A DNA stretch of 64,000 bases from Erwinia aphidicola (GCF_014773485.1 NZ_JACXBP010000001.1:868001-932000), one strand, 5' to 3'; positions 36,224-45,287 are shown, numbered from the stretch's first letter. The notes: a model not told the origin generated them from the letters alone. Numbers and translations are program-made.

Positions 36224-38579
36224 TATCCCCTCCCGCACGCATTTTTTCCGCCCCCCAGAACACTCGCTCCGGGGTAGCCGGGGCATCCAGCAGCGGATGC
36301 TGGCGATAGCCGCCTACGCTGGCAACCGCGTCCTGCAGCGCGCACCACACCGCAATACCCAGCATAAACGGCGGCTCGCCGACCGCTTTGGAATGGAACA
36401 CGGTCTCTTTTGGATTTTTGCGATTTTCGACCAGCGTCACGCGCAGGTCGTGCGGCACATCGCCAATCGCCGGGATTTTGTAACTGGCCGGGCCATCGGT
36501 CATCAGCCGCCCTTCGGCATTCCACACCAGTTCCTCGGTGGTCAGCCAGCCCATGCCCTGCACAAAACCGCCTTCAACCTGGCCGATATCAATCGCCGGG
36601 TTAAGCGAAGCGCCCACATCGTGCAGGATATCGGCACGCAGCAGGCGGTATTCGCCGGTCAGGGTATCCACCATCACTTCCGCGCAGGCCGCGCCGTAAG
36701 CGTAGTAATAGAATGGTTGCCCGCGTCCCGCCAGGCGATCGTAGTGGATGCCCGGCACGCGGTAATAGCCGGCGGCGGAGAGCGGCACCTGATTGAGCCA
36801 CGCCTGCTGCGCCACTTCGGCGAAGGTAAAATGCTTGTCGCCAACTTTGACGATGCCGTTGCTGAAGCGCACCTGCTCCTCAGAGCAGTGATGTACTTTG
36901 CACAGCATGGCGATCAGCCGGTCGCGCAGGATCTCCGCCGCATTCTGCGCCGCCTTACCGTTGAGATCGGTGCCGCTGGAGGCCGCCGTCGGTGAAGTAT
37001 TGGGTACTTTGCCGGTATCGGTCGCAGTGATCTGGATGCGATCGACGTCGATCTGCAGCACTTCAGCGACGATCTGCGCCACTTTGGTGTTTAGCCCCTG
37101 GCCCATCTCGGTGCCGCCGTGATTCAGCTGGACCGTGCCGTCGGTGTAGATCAGGATCAGCGCCCCGGCCTGGTTCAGGAAGCTGGAGGTAAACGAGATG
37201 CCGAACTTAACCGGCGTCAGCGCCAGGCCGCGCTTCATTACGCTGTTAGCGGCATTAAACGCCGAGATTTCGGCACGGCGGGCGGCGTAGCCTGCACTCT
37301 CTTCCAGCTGGGCGGTCATCTCCTCCAGCAGGTTATCTTCCACCGTCTGATAATAGTGGGTGACGTTGCGCGTCTCTTTGCCGTAGTAGTTACGCTTGCG
37401 CACTTCCAGCGGGTCGAGGCCCAGCTCGCGGGCGATATGGTCCATAATCTGCTCAATGGCGACCATGCCCTGCGGCCCGCCAAAGCCGCGATAGGCGGTA
37501 TTGGACGCGGTATTGGTGCGACAGCGATAGCCGGTAATCAGAGCATCGCCAAGGTAATAGGCATTGTCAGCGTGGAACATCGCACGATCGACGATAGAAC
37601 CCGAGAGATCGAGCGAATAGCCGCAGTTGCCCGCCAGATCAATTTTTACCCCGCAGAAGCGCCCTTCATCATCCACCCCGACGTCATAGCGCACAAAGAA
37701 CGGATGGCGTTTGCCGGTGGTGCGCATATCGTCGCGGCGCGACAGGCGCATTTTTACCGGCCTGCCGCTTTTACCTGCCGCTACCGCGCACAGGCAGGCA
37801 ACGCCCGCGGCCTGCGTCTCTTTACCGCCGAAGCCGCCGCCCATACGGCGCATGTCGATGGTCACTTTATTCATCGTCACGCCCATTACCGAGGCCACCA
37901 GCTTCTGCACTTCGGTCGGGTTCTGGGTTGATGAGTAAACCTGCAGCGCACGATCTTCGCCGGGCACCACCAGCGCCACCTGAGTTTCCAGATAGAAGTG
38001 CTCCTGACCGCCGATGTGAAATTCGCCCTGCAGGCGGTGGGCCGCACGCGCCAGCGCCGCTTGCGCATCGCCGCGCTGGTGGATGTGCGGCTGCTGGACA
38101 AAGCTTTGCTGCTCCAGCGCCTGCTTCACGTCCAGCAGCGGGGTGAGCGGCTGGTACTCTATTTTTGCCAGCATCGCCGCCTGACGCGCCGCCTGCTCGC
38201 TTTCGGCCGCCACCACCAGCACCATCTGCCCGGCATACTCCACCACGTCCTGCGCCAGCAGCGGGTCGCCAGGCTCCAGCGGCCCGATATCCACATCACC
38301 CGGCACGTCGCGCCAGGTCAGCACGCTCACTACCCCGGGCACCGCGTAGCAGGCTGCGACATCAATGCTGATAATGCGCGCATGGGCATGTTCGCTGAGG
38401 CGTGGGCAGAGATGCAGCATCCCAGGCAGCTCGAGGCGATCGTCAATATATTGCGCTGCGCCGCTAACGTGCAGCGCCGCGCTCTCATGCTTGTTGCTCT
38501 TGCCAACGCCGTTCTGAATGCCCTGCTTAAACTGGTGGGCAATCACCTCTTCACTGACCTGCGGGCGATTATGAGACAT
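36216..38579 (-). CDS. xdhB: Xanthine dehydrogenase, molybdopterin-binding subunit
   Basis: 787 residues from ATG 38579 (MSHNRPQVSEEV); it overlaps xdhA by 11 bp. Aldehyde oxidase/xanthine dehydrogenase a/b hammerhead domain in the first 150 residues (SAAQYIDDRLELPGMLH-like region). Molybdenum-cofactor segments include GGFGGKETQ, RGFGGPQGM and GGTEMGQGLNTK. The active-site Glu is expected in the C-terminal QVEGGFVQGMGW-TTEELVW region. With XdhA it oxidises hypoxanthine and xanthine to urate. The order xdhA-xdhB-xdhC is standard for the bacterial XDH type. Confidence 0.95.
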   Translation of the reverse strand: MSHNRPQVSEEVIAHQFKQGIQNGVGKSNKHESAALHVSGAAQYIDDRLELPGMLHLCPRLSEHAHARIISIDVAACYAVPGVVSVLTWRDVPGDVDIGPLEPGDPLLAQDVVEYAGQMVLVVAAESEQAARQAAMLAKIEYQPLTPLLDVKQALEQQSFVQQPHIHQRGDAQAALARAAHRLQGEFHIGGQEHFYLETQVALVVPGEDRALQVYSSTQNPTEVQKLVASVMGVTMNKVTIDMRRMGGGFGGKETQAAGVACLCAVAAGKSGRPVKMRLSRRDDMRTTGKRHPFFVRYDVGVDDEGRFCGVKIDLAGNCGYSLDLSGSIVDRAMFHADNAYYLGDALITGYRCRTNTASNTAYRGFGGPQGMVAIEQIMDHIARELGLDPLEVRKRNYYGKETRNVTHYYQTVEDNLLEEMTAQLEESAGYAARRAEISAFNAANSVMKRGLALTPVKFGISFTSSFLNQAGALILIYTDGTVQLNHGGTEMGQGLNTKVAQIVAEVLQIDVDRIQITATDTGKVPNTSPTAASSGTDLNGKAAQNAAEILRDRLIAMLCKVHHCSEEQVRFSNGIVKVGDKHFTFAEVAQQAWLNQVPLSAAGYYRVPGIHYDRLAGRGQPFYYYAYGAACAEVMVDTLTGEYRLLRADILHDVGASLNPAIDIGQVEGGFVQGMGWLTTEELVWNAEGRLMTDGPASYKIPAIGDVPHDLRVTLVENRKNPKETVFHSKAVGEPPFMLGIAVWCALQDAVASVGGYRQHPLLDAPATPERVFWGAEKMRAGGDNA

Positions 38580-40011
38580 AGCGGGCAACCTCCGTAATGG
38601 TCAGTTCACCGTTGAGATCGGCGTAGTAGCGGCGCAGCAGATTTTTCGCCAGCTGCAGGCGATAAGCCGCGCTGGCGCGGAAGTCGCTCAGCGGCTGGAA
38701 CTCCTGCTCCAGGGCTTTGCAGGCTTGTTCGATGGCGCAGAGCGTCAGCGGCTGGCCAAGCAGCAGCTGTTCACAGCGCAAAGCGCGCTGCGGGATCGCC
38801 GCCATGCCGCCAAAGGCAATGCGCACGTGCGACACGCAGTTTTGCGCATCGGTTTGCAGCGTGAAAGCGGCAAATACGGCGGAGATATCATCCTCCAGCC
38901 GTTTGGAGACCTTCCAGGCGCGGAAATTTCGTCCTGTCGCCGTTTTGGCTATCACGATAGCGCGGATAAACTCGCCAGCGCGCAGCGCGGTTTTACGGTA
39001 GCCGAGGAAGAACTCACTGATTGCCAGGCGGCGCACTTCATCACCGCGCTGCAGCAGCAGCTCCGCGTCCAGCGCCAGCAGCATCGGCGGCGTATCGCCA
39101 ATCGGCGAAGCGTTAGCGATGTTGCCGCCCAGCGTGCCCTGATGGCGGATCTGCAGTGAGGCAAAGCGCTCCAGCAGCTGGCTGAACGCCGGGATTTCCG
39201 CGCTCAGTAGCTGCCAGCAGTGATGTAAAGAGGCCCCGGCCCCCAGCACAATCTCCTCGCTGCCAATTTCACACTGTTTCAGTTCATCGACGTGGCCGAG
39301 AGCAATCATCAGCGGTAGCGCCTGATGCTGCTGCGTCACCTGCAACGCCAGGTCGGTGCCGCCCGCCAGCAGCCGCGCCTGCGGATTGGCCAACAGCGCC
39401 GCGCTGAGCTGACCGAGAGTTTTTGGCAGCAGGCAATGGTTGCCCTGCCGCGCGATCTCCTGCATCTCGCTGTTTTGCAGCGCCAGCAGACGTTCTACCG
39501 TCGCGGCTTCCTGCTGCTGAAAACTGTCGCTGACCGGCGTGGCACAGGCCTGCTGCGCCGCCGCAACAATTGGCCGATAGCCGGTACAGCGGCACAGGTT
39601 GCCCGCCAGCGCCTGCTCAATCTGCTGATGGTTTGCGCTGCCCTGCTTTTGCAGCGTGAACAGCGACATCACAAAGCCCGGCGTACAGAAGCCGCACTGC
39701 GACGCGTGGCAGTCAACCATCGCCTGCTGCACCGGGTGTAACCCCTCCGGCTGGCGCAGATCTTCAACGCTAATCAGCTGTTTGCCCTGCAGGCTGCTGA
39801 CAAACGTCAGGCAGCTGTTGACCGTTTCATAGTGCATTTTCCCGTTTTCTACGCGGCCAAGCGTGACGGTGCAGGCGCCGCAATCGCCGGAGGCGCAGCC
39901 CTCTTTCGTGCCGCAGCGCCGCTGGTTCTGGCGCAGATAGTTGAGCACCGTCAGATTCGGGTCGATCTCCTGCTCGCTTACCAGGCGCTGATTGAGTAAG
40001 AACTGGATCAT
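38569..40011 (-). CDS. xdhA: Xanthine dehydrogenase, FAD and 2Fe-2S subunit
   Basis: 480 residues. The first plant-type 2Fe-2S cluster is CGTKEGCASGDCGAC (residues about 33-47). The second cluster domain has SQCGFCTPGFVMSLF and GNLCRCTGYRPIV. The FAD domain follows, with LLAGGTDLALQV and GTLGGNIANASPIGDTPP, then the CO-dehydrogenase flavoprotein C-terminal domain. It carries electrons from the XdhB molybdenum centre to NAD. It overlaps guaD by 4 bp (ATGA) and xdhB by 11 bp. Confidence 0.95.
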   Translation of the reverse strand: MIQFLLNQRLVSEQEIDPNLTVLNYLRQNQRRCGTKEGCASGDCGACTVTLGRVENGKMHYETVNSCLTFVSSLQGKQLISVEDLRQPEGLHPVQQAMVDCHASQCGFCTPGFVMSLFTLQKQGSANHQQIEQALAGNLCRCTGYRPIVAAAQQACATPVSDSFQQQEAATVERLLALQNSEMQEIARQGNHCLLPKTLGQLSAALLANPQARLLAGGTDLALQVTQQHQALPLMIALGHVDELKQCEIGSEEIVLGAGASLHHCWQLLSAEIPAFSQLLERFASLQIRHQGTLGGNIANASPIGDTPPMLLALDAELLLQRGDEVRRLAISEFFLGYRKTALRAGEFIRAIVIAKTATGRNFRAWKVSKRLEDDISAVFAAFTLQTDAQNCVSHVRIAFGGMAAIPQRALRCEQLLLGQPLTLCAIEQACKALEQEFQPLSDFRASAAYRLQLAKNLLRRYYADLNGELTITEVARYVS

Positions 40012-41339
40012 GCTGCACGCTCCATTTTATCGCTCTGCCAGACGCAGCGCCCGTTGACCCAGGTGGCGGCGATATTGCGGTCGTCACCCAGCGTCATCAG
40101 CACGAACAGTTTTTCCCAGATATCGCGGCTGTTGGCGTGGCGCATCTGCTGCAGCGGGGAAACAGCCGGATCGAGCACCACAAAATCGGCCTCTTTGCCC
40201 GGCATGAAATTGCCAATCTTCTGGTCGAGATCCAGCGCTTTCGCGCCGCCCAGCGTGGCGTGGTAAAAAGCTTCACAGGCTGAGAGCCTGTAGCGCTGCA
40301 GCTGGCCAACCTTGTAAGCCTCGCCCAGCGTTTGCAGCATATTAAAGGTGGTGCCCGCGCCGACGTCGGTGCCAATACCCATCTTTACCCCTTTATGCCA
40401 GCAGGTTTGCAGATTAAACAGCCCGCTGCCGAGGAACAGATTAGAGGTCGGGCAGAATGCCACCGCGGAATCCGTGGCGTGCAGGCAGTCCCACTCGCCA
40501 TCGTCAAGATGCAGGCAGTGGGCAAACAGGCTGCGCTTGCCGGTTAGCTGGTACTGGTGATAAACGTCAAGATAGCCGTTGTGATGCGGGAACAGCGCCT
40601 TCACCCATTCGACCTCCTGCGGGTTCTCGCTCAGGTGAGTATGCAGCCAAATATCCGGATATTCGGCGCGCAGCTGCTGTACCTTGCTCAGTAACTGCGG
40701 GGAGGAGGTCGGGGCAAAGCGCGGGGTCAGCGCGTAGCTCAGGCGGCCGTGATTGTGCCAGCGTTCGATCAGCGCTTTGGTCTGCTGGTAGCTCTGCTGC
40801 GGGGTTTCGGTCAGGCTCTCCGGCGCGTTGCGGTCCATCATCACCTTGCCGGCAATCAGCCGCATCTCCAGCGCCGCAGCCGCGGTAAACAGTGCATCGA
40901 CCGATTCAGGATGCACGGTGCCAAATACCAGCGCGGTGGTGGTGCCGTTGCTCAGCAGCTGCTGGAGAAAAAATGCCGACATGCGCGCCGAGTGCTGCGG
41001 GCAGTGATATTGGCTTTCCACCGGGAAGGTGTACTGATTGAGCCACTCCAGCAGCTGCTCACCAAACGCGCCGATCATTTCGGTTTGCGGGTAGTGAATA
41101 TGGGTGTCGACAAAGCCAGGCACGATCAGGCGGCCGCGATAGTCGAGTGCCCCATTCCCCGGCTGCAGCAGGTGCTGCCCCTGCTGCCACTCATACAGGC
41201 CGACGATTTCGCCCGCGTTCAGCAGCAGCAGTCCATCTTCAATATGGCGTGCGGCGTCTGGCAGCTGCTGAGGGTTTTCCACCGTGCGGGTGATATCAAA
41301 AAAGCTGGCGCGTATCGCCTGGGTATAGGTCACTGACAT
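40008..41339 (-). CDS. guaD: Guanine deaminase
   Basis: 443 residues, amidohydrolase superfamily. VPGFVDTHIHYPQTEMIG holds the HxH zinc ligands; HTHLSENPQEVEW and AHCLHLDDGEWD the further His ligands; and GIGTDVGAGTTFNM the final Asp. These are the family signatures of enterobacterial GuaD. It deaminates guanine to xanthine, which XdhAB then oxidises. First gene of guaD-xdhABC, preceded by a near-perfect sigma-54 promoter. Confidence 0.94.
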   Translation of the reverse strand: MSVTYTQAIRASFFDITRTVENPQQLPDAARHIEDGLLLLNAGEIVGLYEWQQGQHLLQPGNGALDYRGRLIVPGFVDTHIHYPQTEMIGAFGEQLLEWLNQYTFPVESQYHCPQHSARMSAFFLQQLLSNGTTTALVFGTVHPESVDALFTAAAALEMRLIAGKVMMDRNAPESLTETPQQSYQQTKALIERWHNHGRLSYALTPRFAPTSSPQLLSKVQQLRAEYPDIWLHTHLSENPQEVEWVKALFPHHNGYLDVYHQYQLTGKRSLFAHCLHLDDGEWDCLHATDSAVAFCPTSNLFLGSGLFNLQTCWHKGVKMGIGTDVGAGTTFNMLQTLGEAYKVGQLQRYRLSACEAFYHATLGGAKALDLDQKIGNFMPGKEADFVVLDPAVSPLQQMRHANSRDIWEKLFVLMTLGDDRNIAATWVNGRCVWQSDKMERAA

Positions 41340-41434
41340 AACATTTCCTTTATTGAGGCGGCCTCACCCTGTTCAGTATTTACCAGCAGTGAGGTTTTTA
41401 CCCGTAATCAAATAACTTTCTTATCAGTGTAGTT

Positions 41435-41452
41435 TTGCAATTGTTGTGCCAG
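41435..41452 (-). promoter_or_regulatory. Sigma-54 promoter of guaD-xdhABC
   Basis: On the minus strand CTGGCAC-AACAA-TTGCA matches the RpoN consensus at essentially every conserved position. GG (41450-41449) and GC (41438-41437) are ten bases apart. The predicted start is near 41425, about 86 bp before the guaD ATG. Confidence 0.78.
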
Positions 41453-41530
41453 CCGGGAAAAATAAATTCCCCTTAAATTACAGGCAGTTAAAATTATCCT
41501 TAATAAACTCTGTTATTCAGGCTTAATAAA

Positions 41531-41568
41531 CGATTGCGCAATCGGTTGCTAATAATGCAACCGATTGC
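41531..41568. promoter_or_regulatory. Clustered inverted repeats, candidate activator or LacI-type operators
   Basis: GCAATCGGTTGC (41538-41549), spacer TAATAAT, GCAACCGATTGC (41557-41568): a perfect 12-bp inverted repeat, each arm itself a near-palindrome with a central CG. Overlapping it, CGATTGC-GCAATCG at 41531-41544 is a perfect 14-bp palindrome. The cluster lies about 105-145 bp upstream of the sigma-54 start of guaD. This is the usual distance of an enhancer, although the GCAAnCGnTTGC form also resembles LacI-family operators. Confidence 0.65.
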
Positions 41569-41655
41569 TAATGGGCAACAGTGCGCTTAATGATTGGGAT
41601 GACATTTTATTTGGCCGGGCCTGCGCCCTTTTTTGGCGCATTTCTGCCTTGAGGT

Positions 41656-41670
41656 GCACCAGCAGTGTGC
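41656..41670. promoter_or_regulatory. Possible NtrC-type site upstream of guaD
   Basis: GCACC-AGCAG-TGTGC matches the NtrC consensus in nine of ten arm positions. It is about 238 bp upstream of the predicted guaD start and about 100 bp upstream of ydfG, so either gene could be affected. It is weaker than the hpxO site. Confidence 0.4.
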
Positions 41671-41767
41671 AGCTTTTGGTATTAACCCATAACAAAACGC
41701 TCCTTTATCGGCGGCGCGGCATAATGTTAAGGTAAGAAAAATCCAAAATGTGTTGAGGAACAGTGAG

Positions 41768-42514
41768 ATGATCGTATTTGTTACCGGTGCGACCGCCGGT
41801 TTTGGTCAGAGTATTACCCGCCGCTTTGTCGCTCAGGGACATAAAGTCATTGCCACCGGCCGCCGCCAGGAGCGCCTGGATGCGTTACAGCAGGAGCTGG
41901 GCGACAGCGTCTATACGCTGGTTCTCGACGTGCGCGACCGCGCCGGCATTGACGCGGCGGTGAATAGCCTGCCGGCGGAATGGCGCAACATTGACGTGCT
42001 GGTGAATAATGCCGGCCTGGCGCTGGGCATTGAACCGGCACAGCGTGCCAGCCTGGAAGACTGGGAAGATATGATCGACACCAATAACAAGGGCCTGGTG
42101 TATATGACGCGCGCCATTCTGCCCGCCATGGTGGAGCGCAACGTCGGCCATATCATTAATATCGGTTCGATTGCCGGCAGCTGGCCGTACCCGGGCGGTA
42201 ACGTCTACGGCGCGACCAAAGCGTTTGTACGTCAGTTCAGCTTTAACCTGCGTACCGACCTGCACGGCACCGCGCTGCGCGTTACCGATATCGAACCGGG
42301 CCTGGTCGGCGGCACCGAGTTCTCCAATGTGCGCTTTAAGGGCGATGATGCCAAAGCGGGTAGCGTGTATGACGGCACCGAACCGTTGACGCCGGAAGAT
42401 GTGACCGAAGCGGTCTGGTGGGTGGCTACCCTGCCGAAACACGTCAATATCAACGCGCTGGAGATGATGCCAGTCGGCCAAAGTCAGGCTGGCCTGCGCG
42501 TGCACAAAGGGTAA
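41768..42514 (+). CDS. ydfG: NADP-dependent 3-hydroxy acid dehydrogenase YdfG
   Basis: Start ATG 41768 (MIVFVTGATAGFGQSITRRF), matching E. coli YdfG; the six-codon extension is not needed. 248 residues, short-chain dehydrogenase. The cofactor loop is TGATAGFG, NNAGLALG is the structural motif, and the catalytic Ser, Tyr and Lys are in INIGSIAGSWPY and YGATKAFV. It oxidises L-allo-threonine, serine and 3-hydroxy acids and reduces malonic semialdehyde in E. coli. I recall dcp and ydfG as neighbours in E. coli; here the xdh-guaD block separates them. Confidence 0.94.
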   Translation: MIVFVTGATAGFGQSITRRFVAQGHKVIATGRRQERLDALQQELGDSVYTLVLDVRDRAGIDAAVNSLPAEWRNIDVLVNNAGLALGIEPAQRASLEDWEDMIDTNNKGLVYMTRAILPAMVERNVGHIINIGSIAGSWPYPGGNVYGATKAFVRQFSFNLRTDLHGTALRVTDIEPGLVGGTEFSNVRFKGDDAKAGSVYDGTEPLTPEDVTEAVWWVATLPKHVNINALEMMPVGQSQAGLRVHKG

Positions 42515-42533
42515 TTAACCTGCGGCGGGCGAC

Positions 42534-42860
42534 TCAGGCCCGCCCCCATCCGGCAACGATAATCAACACTCCGCAGAACGCCACCAGCGCCCCAACCCAG
42601 TCGAAAGTGCTAAGCCGAACACCCTCAATAAAGCGCAACCACAGCAGCGCCGTGACCACATACACGCCCCCATAGGCGGCGTAGACGCGCCCACTGGCGG
42701 CCGGGTGCAGCGTCAACAGCCAGACAAACAGCATCAGGCTGACTGCTGCCGGCAGCAGCAGCCATGGCGAACCGTTCTTTTTCAGCCACAGATACGGCAG
42801 GAAACAGCCGACGATTTCGGCCAGTGCGGTGGCAAAGAAAAGTAAAATGGTGGTCAGCAA
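42534..42860 (-). CDS. ynfA: Membrane protein of the YnfA (UPF0060) family
   Basis: 108 residues from TTG 42860 (read as [20 protein letters not shown]), the length of E. coli YnfA, with GAG upstream. A start six codons earlier at TTG 42878 is possible; there is no ATG. Four hydrophobic helices with the family stretch [17 protein letters not shown], then WLRFIEG and [20 protein letters not shown]. An inner-membrane protein with the fold of small multidrug exporters; function not settled. Confidence 0.9.
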   Translation of the reverse strand: MLTTILLFFATALAEIVGCFLPYLWLKKNGSPWLLLPAAVSLMLFVWLLTLHPAASGRVYAAYGGVYVVTALLWLRFIEGVRLSTFDWVGALVAFCGVLIIVAGWGRA

Positions 42861-42985
42861 AGGTAAATTCTCACTCAAAGTTCAACGGCGCAACCGCGTG
42901 ACTGGTCGCTGCCTGAAAGCTGGTGATATACTAACAAACATCGTCCGCGCAGTCGCGACAGCGGGCTGCCCACTGAAAGGAAACT

Positions 42986-43336
42986 ATGATGAAAACAGTA
43001 CAACACCGTCTGAAGCAGGCGACACTGCCGCTATTAATGCTGGCAGCCCTGTTCTCCGTCCAGCACAGCGCGCAGGCACGCACCGACCGCCTGGTGATTG
43101 AGGATGGCGATAACTCACTGACTAAAGAAGAAGCGCGCCAGCAGAAAGAGCAGTGGGATGACACCCGCAATCTGCGCCATAAGGTTAATTCCCGCACCGA
43201 GAAAGAGTTCGACCGCGTTGACCGCGCTTTTGATACCAGCGAAGCCTGTGAAAAAAGCCTCAATCTGAATGCCTACTGGGAGCCGAAAACCCTGCGCTGC
43301 CTCGACCGTCGCACCGGTCGTCCGGTCACGCCTTAA
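42986..43336 (+). CDS. ynfB: Secreted YnfB-like protein (DUF1283)
   Basis: 116 residues. The signal peptide [18 protein letters not shown] is followed by a mature part rich in charged residues with the family stretches KLVIEDGD-like [36 protein letters not shown] and [20 protein letters not shown], matching E. coli YnfB. Periplasmic, function unknown. The next gene, a YnfD-like protein, follows 42 bp downstream as in E. coli order (speG and ynfC missing). Confidence 0.9.
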   Translation: MMKTVQHRLKQATLPLLMLAALFSVQHSAQARTDRLVIEDGDNSLTKEEARQQKEQWDDTRNLRHKVNSRTEKEFDRVDRAFDTSEACEKSLNLNAYWEPKTLRCLDRRTGRPVTP

Positions 43337-43378
43337 CCACTCCGGCACTGTTATTACTGCTAATTTAAGGATGATAAG

Positions 43379-43675
43379 ATGAAGAGTTTCAAGTGGATAT
43401 TAACCGCCCTCGTCGTTGCCACTCCTCTGGCCGTTCAGGCATCTTGCGAAACGGTCAAGGCCGATATTAACCAGAAAATCATCAACAACGGGGTTCCGGC
43501 CTCCGGCTTTACGCTGGATATCGTGCCGAATGACCAGGCCGATCAGGCGGGTGGTCAGGTCGTAGGTCATTGCGAAAACGACACGCAGAAGATTGTTTAC
43601 AAGCGCAGTGGCAATAACGATGACAGCAGCGTCCCTACTGCTGCCGGTACCTCGCAGGATACTTCCGCGCAGTAA
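43379..43675 (+). CDS. ynfD: Secreted DUF1161 protein (YnfD-like)
   Basis: 98 residues. Signal peptide MKSFKWILTALVVATPLAVQA, then SCETVKADINQKIINNGVPA and SGFTLDIVPNDQADQAGGQV followed by VGHCENDTQKIVYKR. The two Cys (SCET and GHCE) probably form a disulphide. This is the DUF1161 pattern of E. coli YnfD and similar small periplasmic proteins of unknown function. The Ser/Thr-rich tail is low complexity. A GGATG ribosome region precedes the ATG. Confidence 0.85.
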   Translation: MKSFKWILTALVVATPLAVQASCETVKADINQKIINNGVPASGFTLDIVPNDQADQAGGQVVGHCENDTQKIVYKRSGNNDDSSVPTAAGTSQDTSAQ

Positions 43676-43684
43676 CATTCCGCT

Positions 43685-43820
43685 GGCCAGGCATGCCTGG
43701 CCCCTACCAAACGTTATAATATTTACCCCATCTGCAGGGTCAGGCATGCCTGGCCCGCCTCAACAATTATAAAGTTATAATATATTCGTCATTTGTAGGG
43801 GTCAGGCATGCCTGACCCGC
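43685..43820. repeat. Three REP-like palindromes
   Basis: Copies at 43685-43707 (GGCCAGGCATGCCTGG then CCCCTAC), 43737-43756 (GGGTCAGGCATGCCTGGCCC) and 43795-43820 (GTAGGGGTCAGGCATGCCTG then ACCC). They occupy the gap between the convergent ynfD-like and MDR pump genes; the first is inverted relative to the third. Confidence 0.82.
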
Positions 43821-43829
43821 CTCAAAAAA

Positions 43830-45287
43830 TTAATGCGGTTTCAGCGCCGGGATCATCCGTGACACCAGCAGGCTCATCACCGCCACCCCCAGCGATACTG
43901 CAAATACCCAATGCAGCGACAGCGCGATTTCACTCAGCATATGCTGCAGGCTGTCCGCCTCGATCGCCGCGCGCTGGCTATGGGACATCACCTGCTGTAC
44001 CGGGTCGTTGCTATGCGGCAGGCGCAGCAGCAGATTATAATTCAGCACCGCTCCCATCACCGCCGTTCCCAGCGCCGAGCCGAGCATGCGGCTAAACATG
44101 ATTGACGCGGTACAGATGCCGCGAATGGCGAAGTCGGCGGTATTTTGCACCGCAATCAGGAAGGTGGTGCTGGTCATGCCCATCCCGGTGCCAATCACAA
44201 AGGCGAAAAAGCCGGCGTGCCACACCGGGCTTTCACGATGCAGGGTGAGCAGCAGCGCGGTGCCGGCAATTAACAGCAGCGAGCCGAGCAGCGCGGTAAA
44301 GCGGTACGAGGTGCGCTGCATCAGGCGCCCGCTCAGCGTACTGGCAAGCGGCCAGCCGATTGACATCATCGCCAGCGCACTGCCCGCCTGCAGCGGCGTG
44401 CCGCCGTTAACCCCCTGGATCCAGGTGGGCAGAAAGGCGCTGATGCCCATCATCGCCGCACCGATCAGCAGATTTCCGGCATTACCTGCCAGCAGCGTGC
44501 GGCTACGCCAGATGGCCATCGGGAACAGCGGTTGGTTGGCGTTACGCTCGTGGTGCAGCAAGGCGTAGCCGGCGATGCATGCCACAATGACCAGCCCGGC
44601 GACCAATGGCAGCCCCAGTGATTCCGCCTGCAGTAACGCCACCAGCAGCGCGCTGACCGTCAGCATCAGCAAGGCGCTGCCCGTCAGGTTCAGGCGGTGC
44701 GGACTTTTCTCCTTCGATTCCGGGAAGAAGCGCGCCAGCAGCAGCATCGAAATAATGCCGATCGGCACATTGACCCAGAAAATCAGCGCCCAGTTAAAGT
44801 GCTGCACCAGCCACGCCCCGGTTAACGGACCAACGATCGCCGCCACGCCCCAGACGCTGGACAGCCAGCCCTGGATCCCCGCCCGCTCTTTCGGCGGATA
44901 GACATCGGCAATAATCGTGGAGGTGAGCGGCATAATGGCCCCGGCCCCCAGCCCCTGTAGTGCGCGGAACAGGATCAGCCAGCCCATATTGGTGGCGAAG
45001 CCGCACAGCACCGAACCGCATAAAAACAGGCCTGTACCAATAAAGAACATGCGCTTTCTGCCCCATAAATCTGCCAGCCGCCCGTAAATCGGCACGCTGA
45101 CTGCCTGGGTGAGCAGATAGATAGAGAACACCCAGCCAAACTGTGAGAAACCTCCCAGCTCGGCGATAATCGTGGGCATAGCTGTAGCAACAATGGTGAC
45201 CTCGATCGCCGCCATAAACATCGCCAGCATCGAGGCGATCAGGATCCAGTGGCGCTGCGCCACTGGATTAGCAATATTTTCCGACAT
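43830..45287 (-). CDS. MDR-family MFS drug efflux transporter (DHA2 type)
   Basis: 485 residues with about fourteen hydrophobic helices, as expected for the drug:H+ antiporter-2 family. Motif A is YGRLADLWGRKRMFFIG and motif C-like stretches include GWLSSVWGVAAIVGPLTGAW; FRALQGLGAGAIMPLTSTII is also typical. It probably exports toxic compounds using the proton gradient; the substrate is unknown. Convergent with the YnfD-like gene and divergent from the OsmU-type operon. No regulator is adjacent. Confidence 0.88.
   Translation of the reverse strand: MSENIANPVAQRHWILIASMLAMFMAAIEVTIVATAMPTIIAELGGFSQFGWVFSIYLLTQAVSVPIYGRLADLWGRKRMFFIGTGLFLCGSVLCGFATNMGWLILFRALQGLGAGAIMPLTSTIIADVYPPKERAGIQGWLSSVWGVAAIVGPLTGAWLVQHFNWALIFWVNVPIGIISMLLLARFFPESKEKSPHRLNLTGSALLMLTVSALLVALLQAESLGLPLVAGLVIVACIAGYALLHHERNANQPLFPMAIWRSRTLLAGNAGNLLIGAAMMGISAFLPTWIQGVNGGTPLQAGSALAMMSIGWPLASTLSGRLMQRTSYRFTALLGSLLLIAGTALLLTLHRESPVWHAGFFAFVIGTGMGMTSTTFLIAVQNTADFAIRGICTASIMFSRMLGSALGTAVMGAVLNYNLLLRLPHSNDPVQQVMSHSQRAAIEADSLQHMLSEIALSLHWVFAVSLGVAVMSLLVSRMIPALKPH

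Noticed and set aside
41719..41740. dif-like sequence (GCATAATGTTAAGG)
   Set aside because: It contains a fragment resembling XerC and XerD half-sites but lacks the 6-bp central region and the correct spacing of 28-bp dif.
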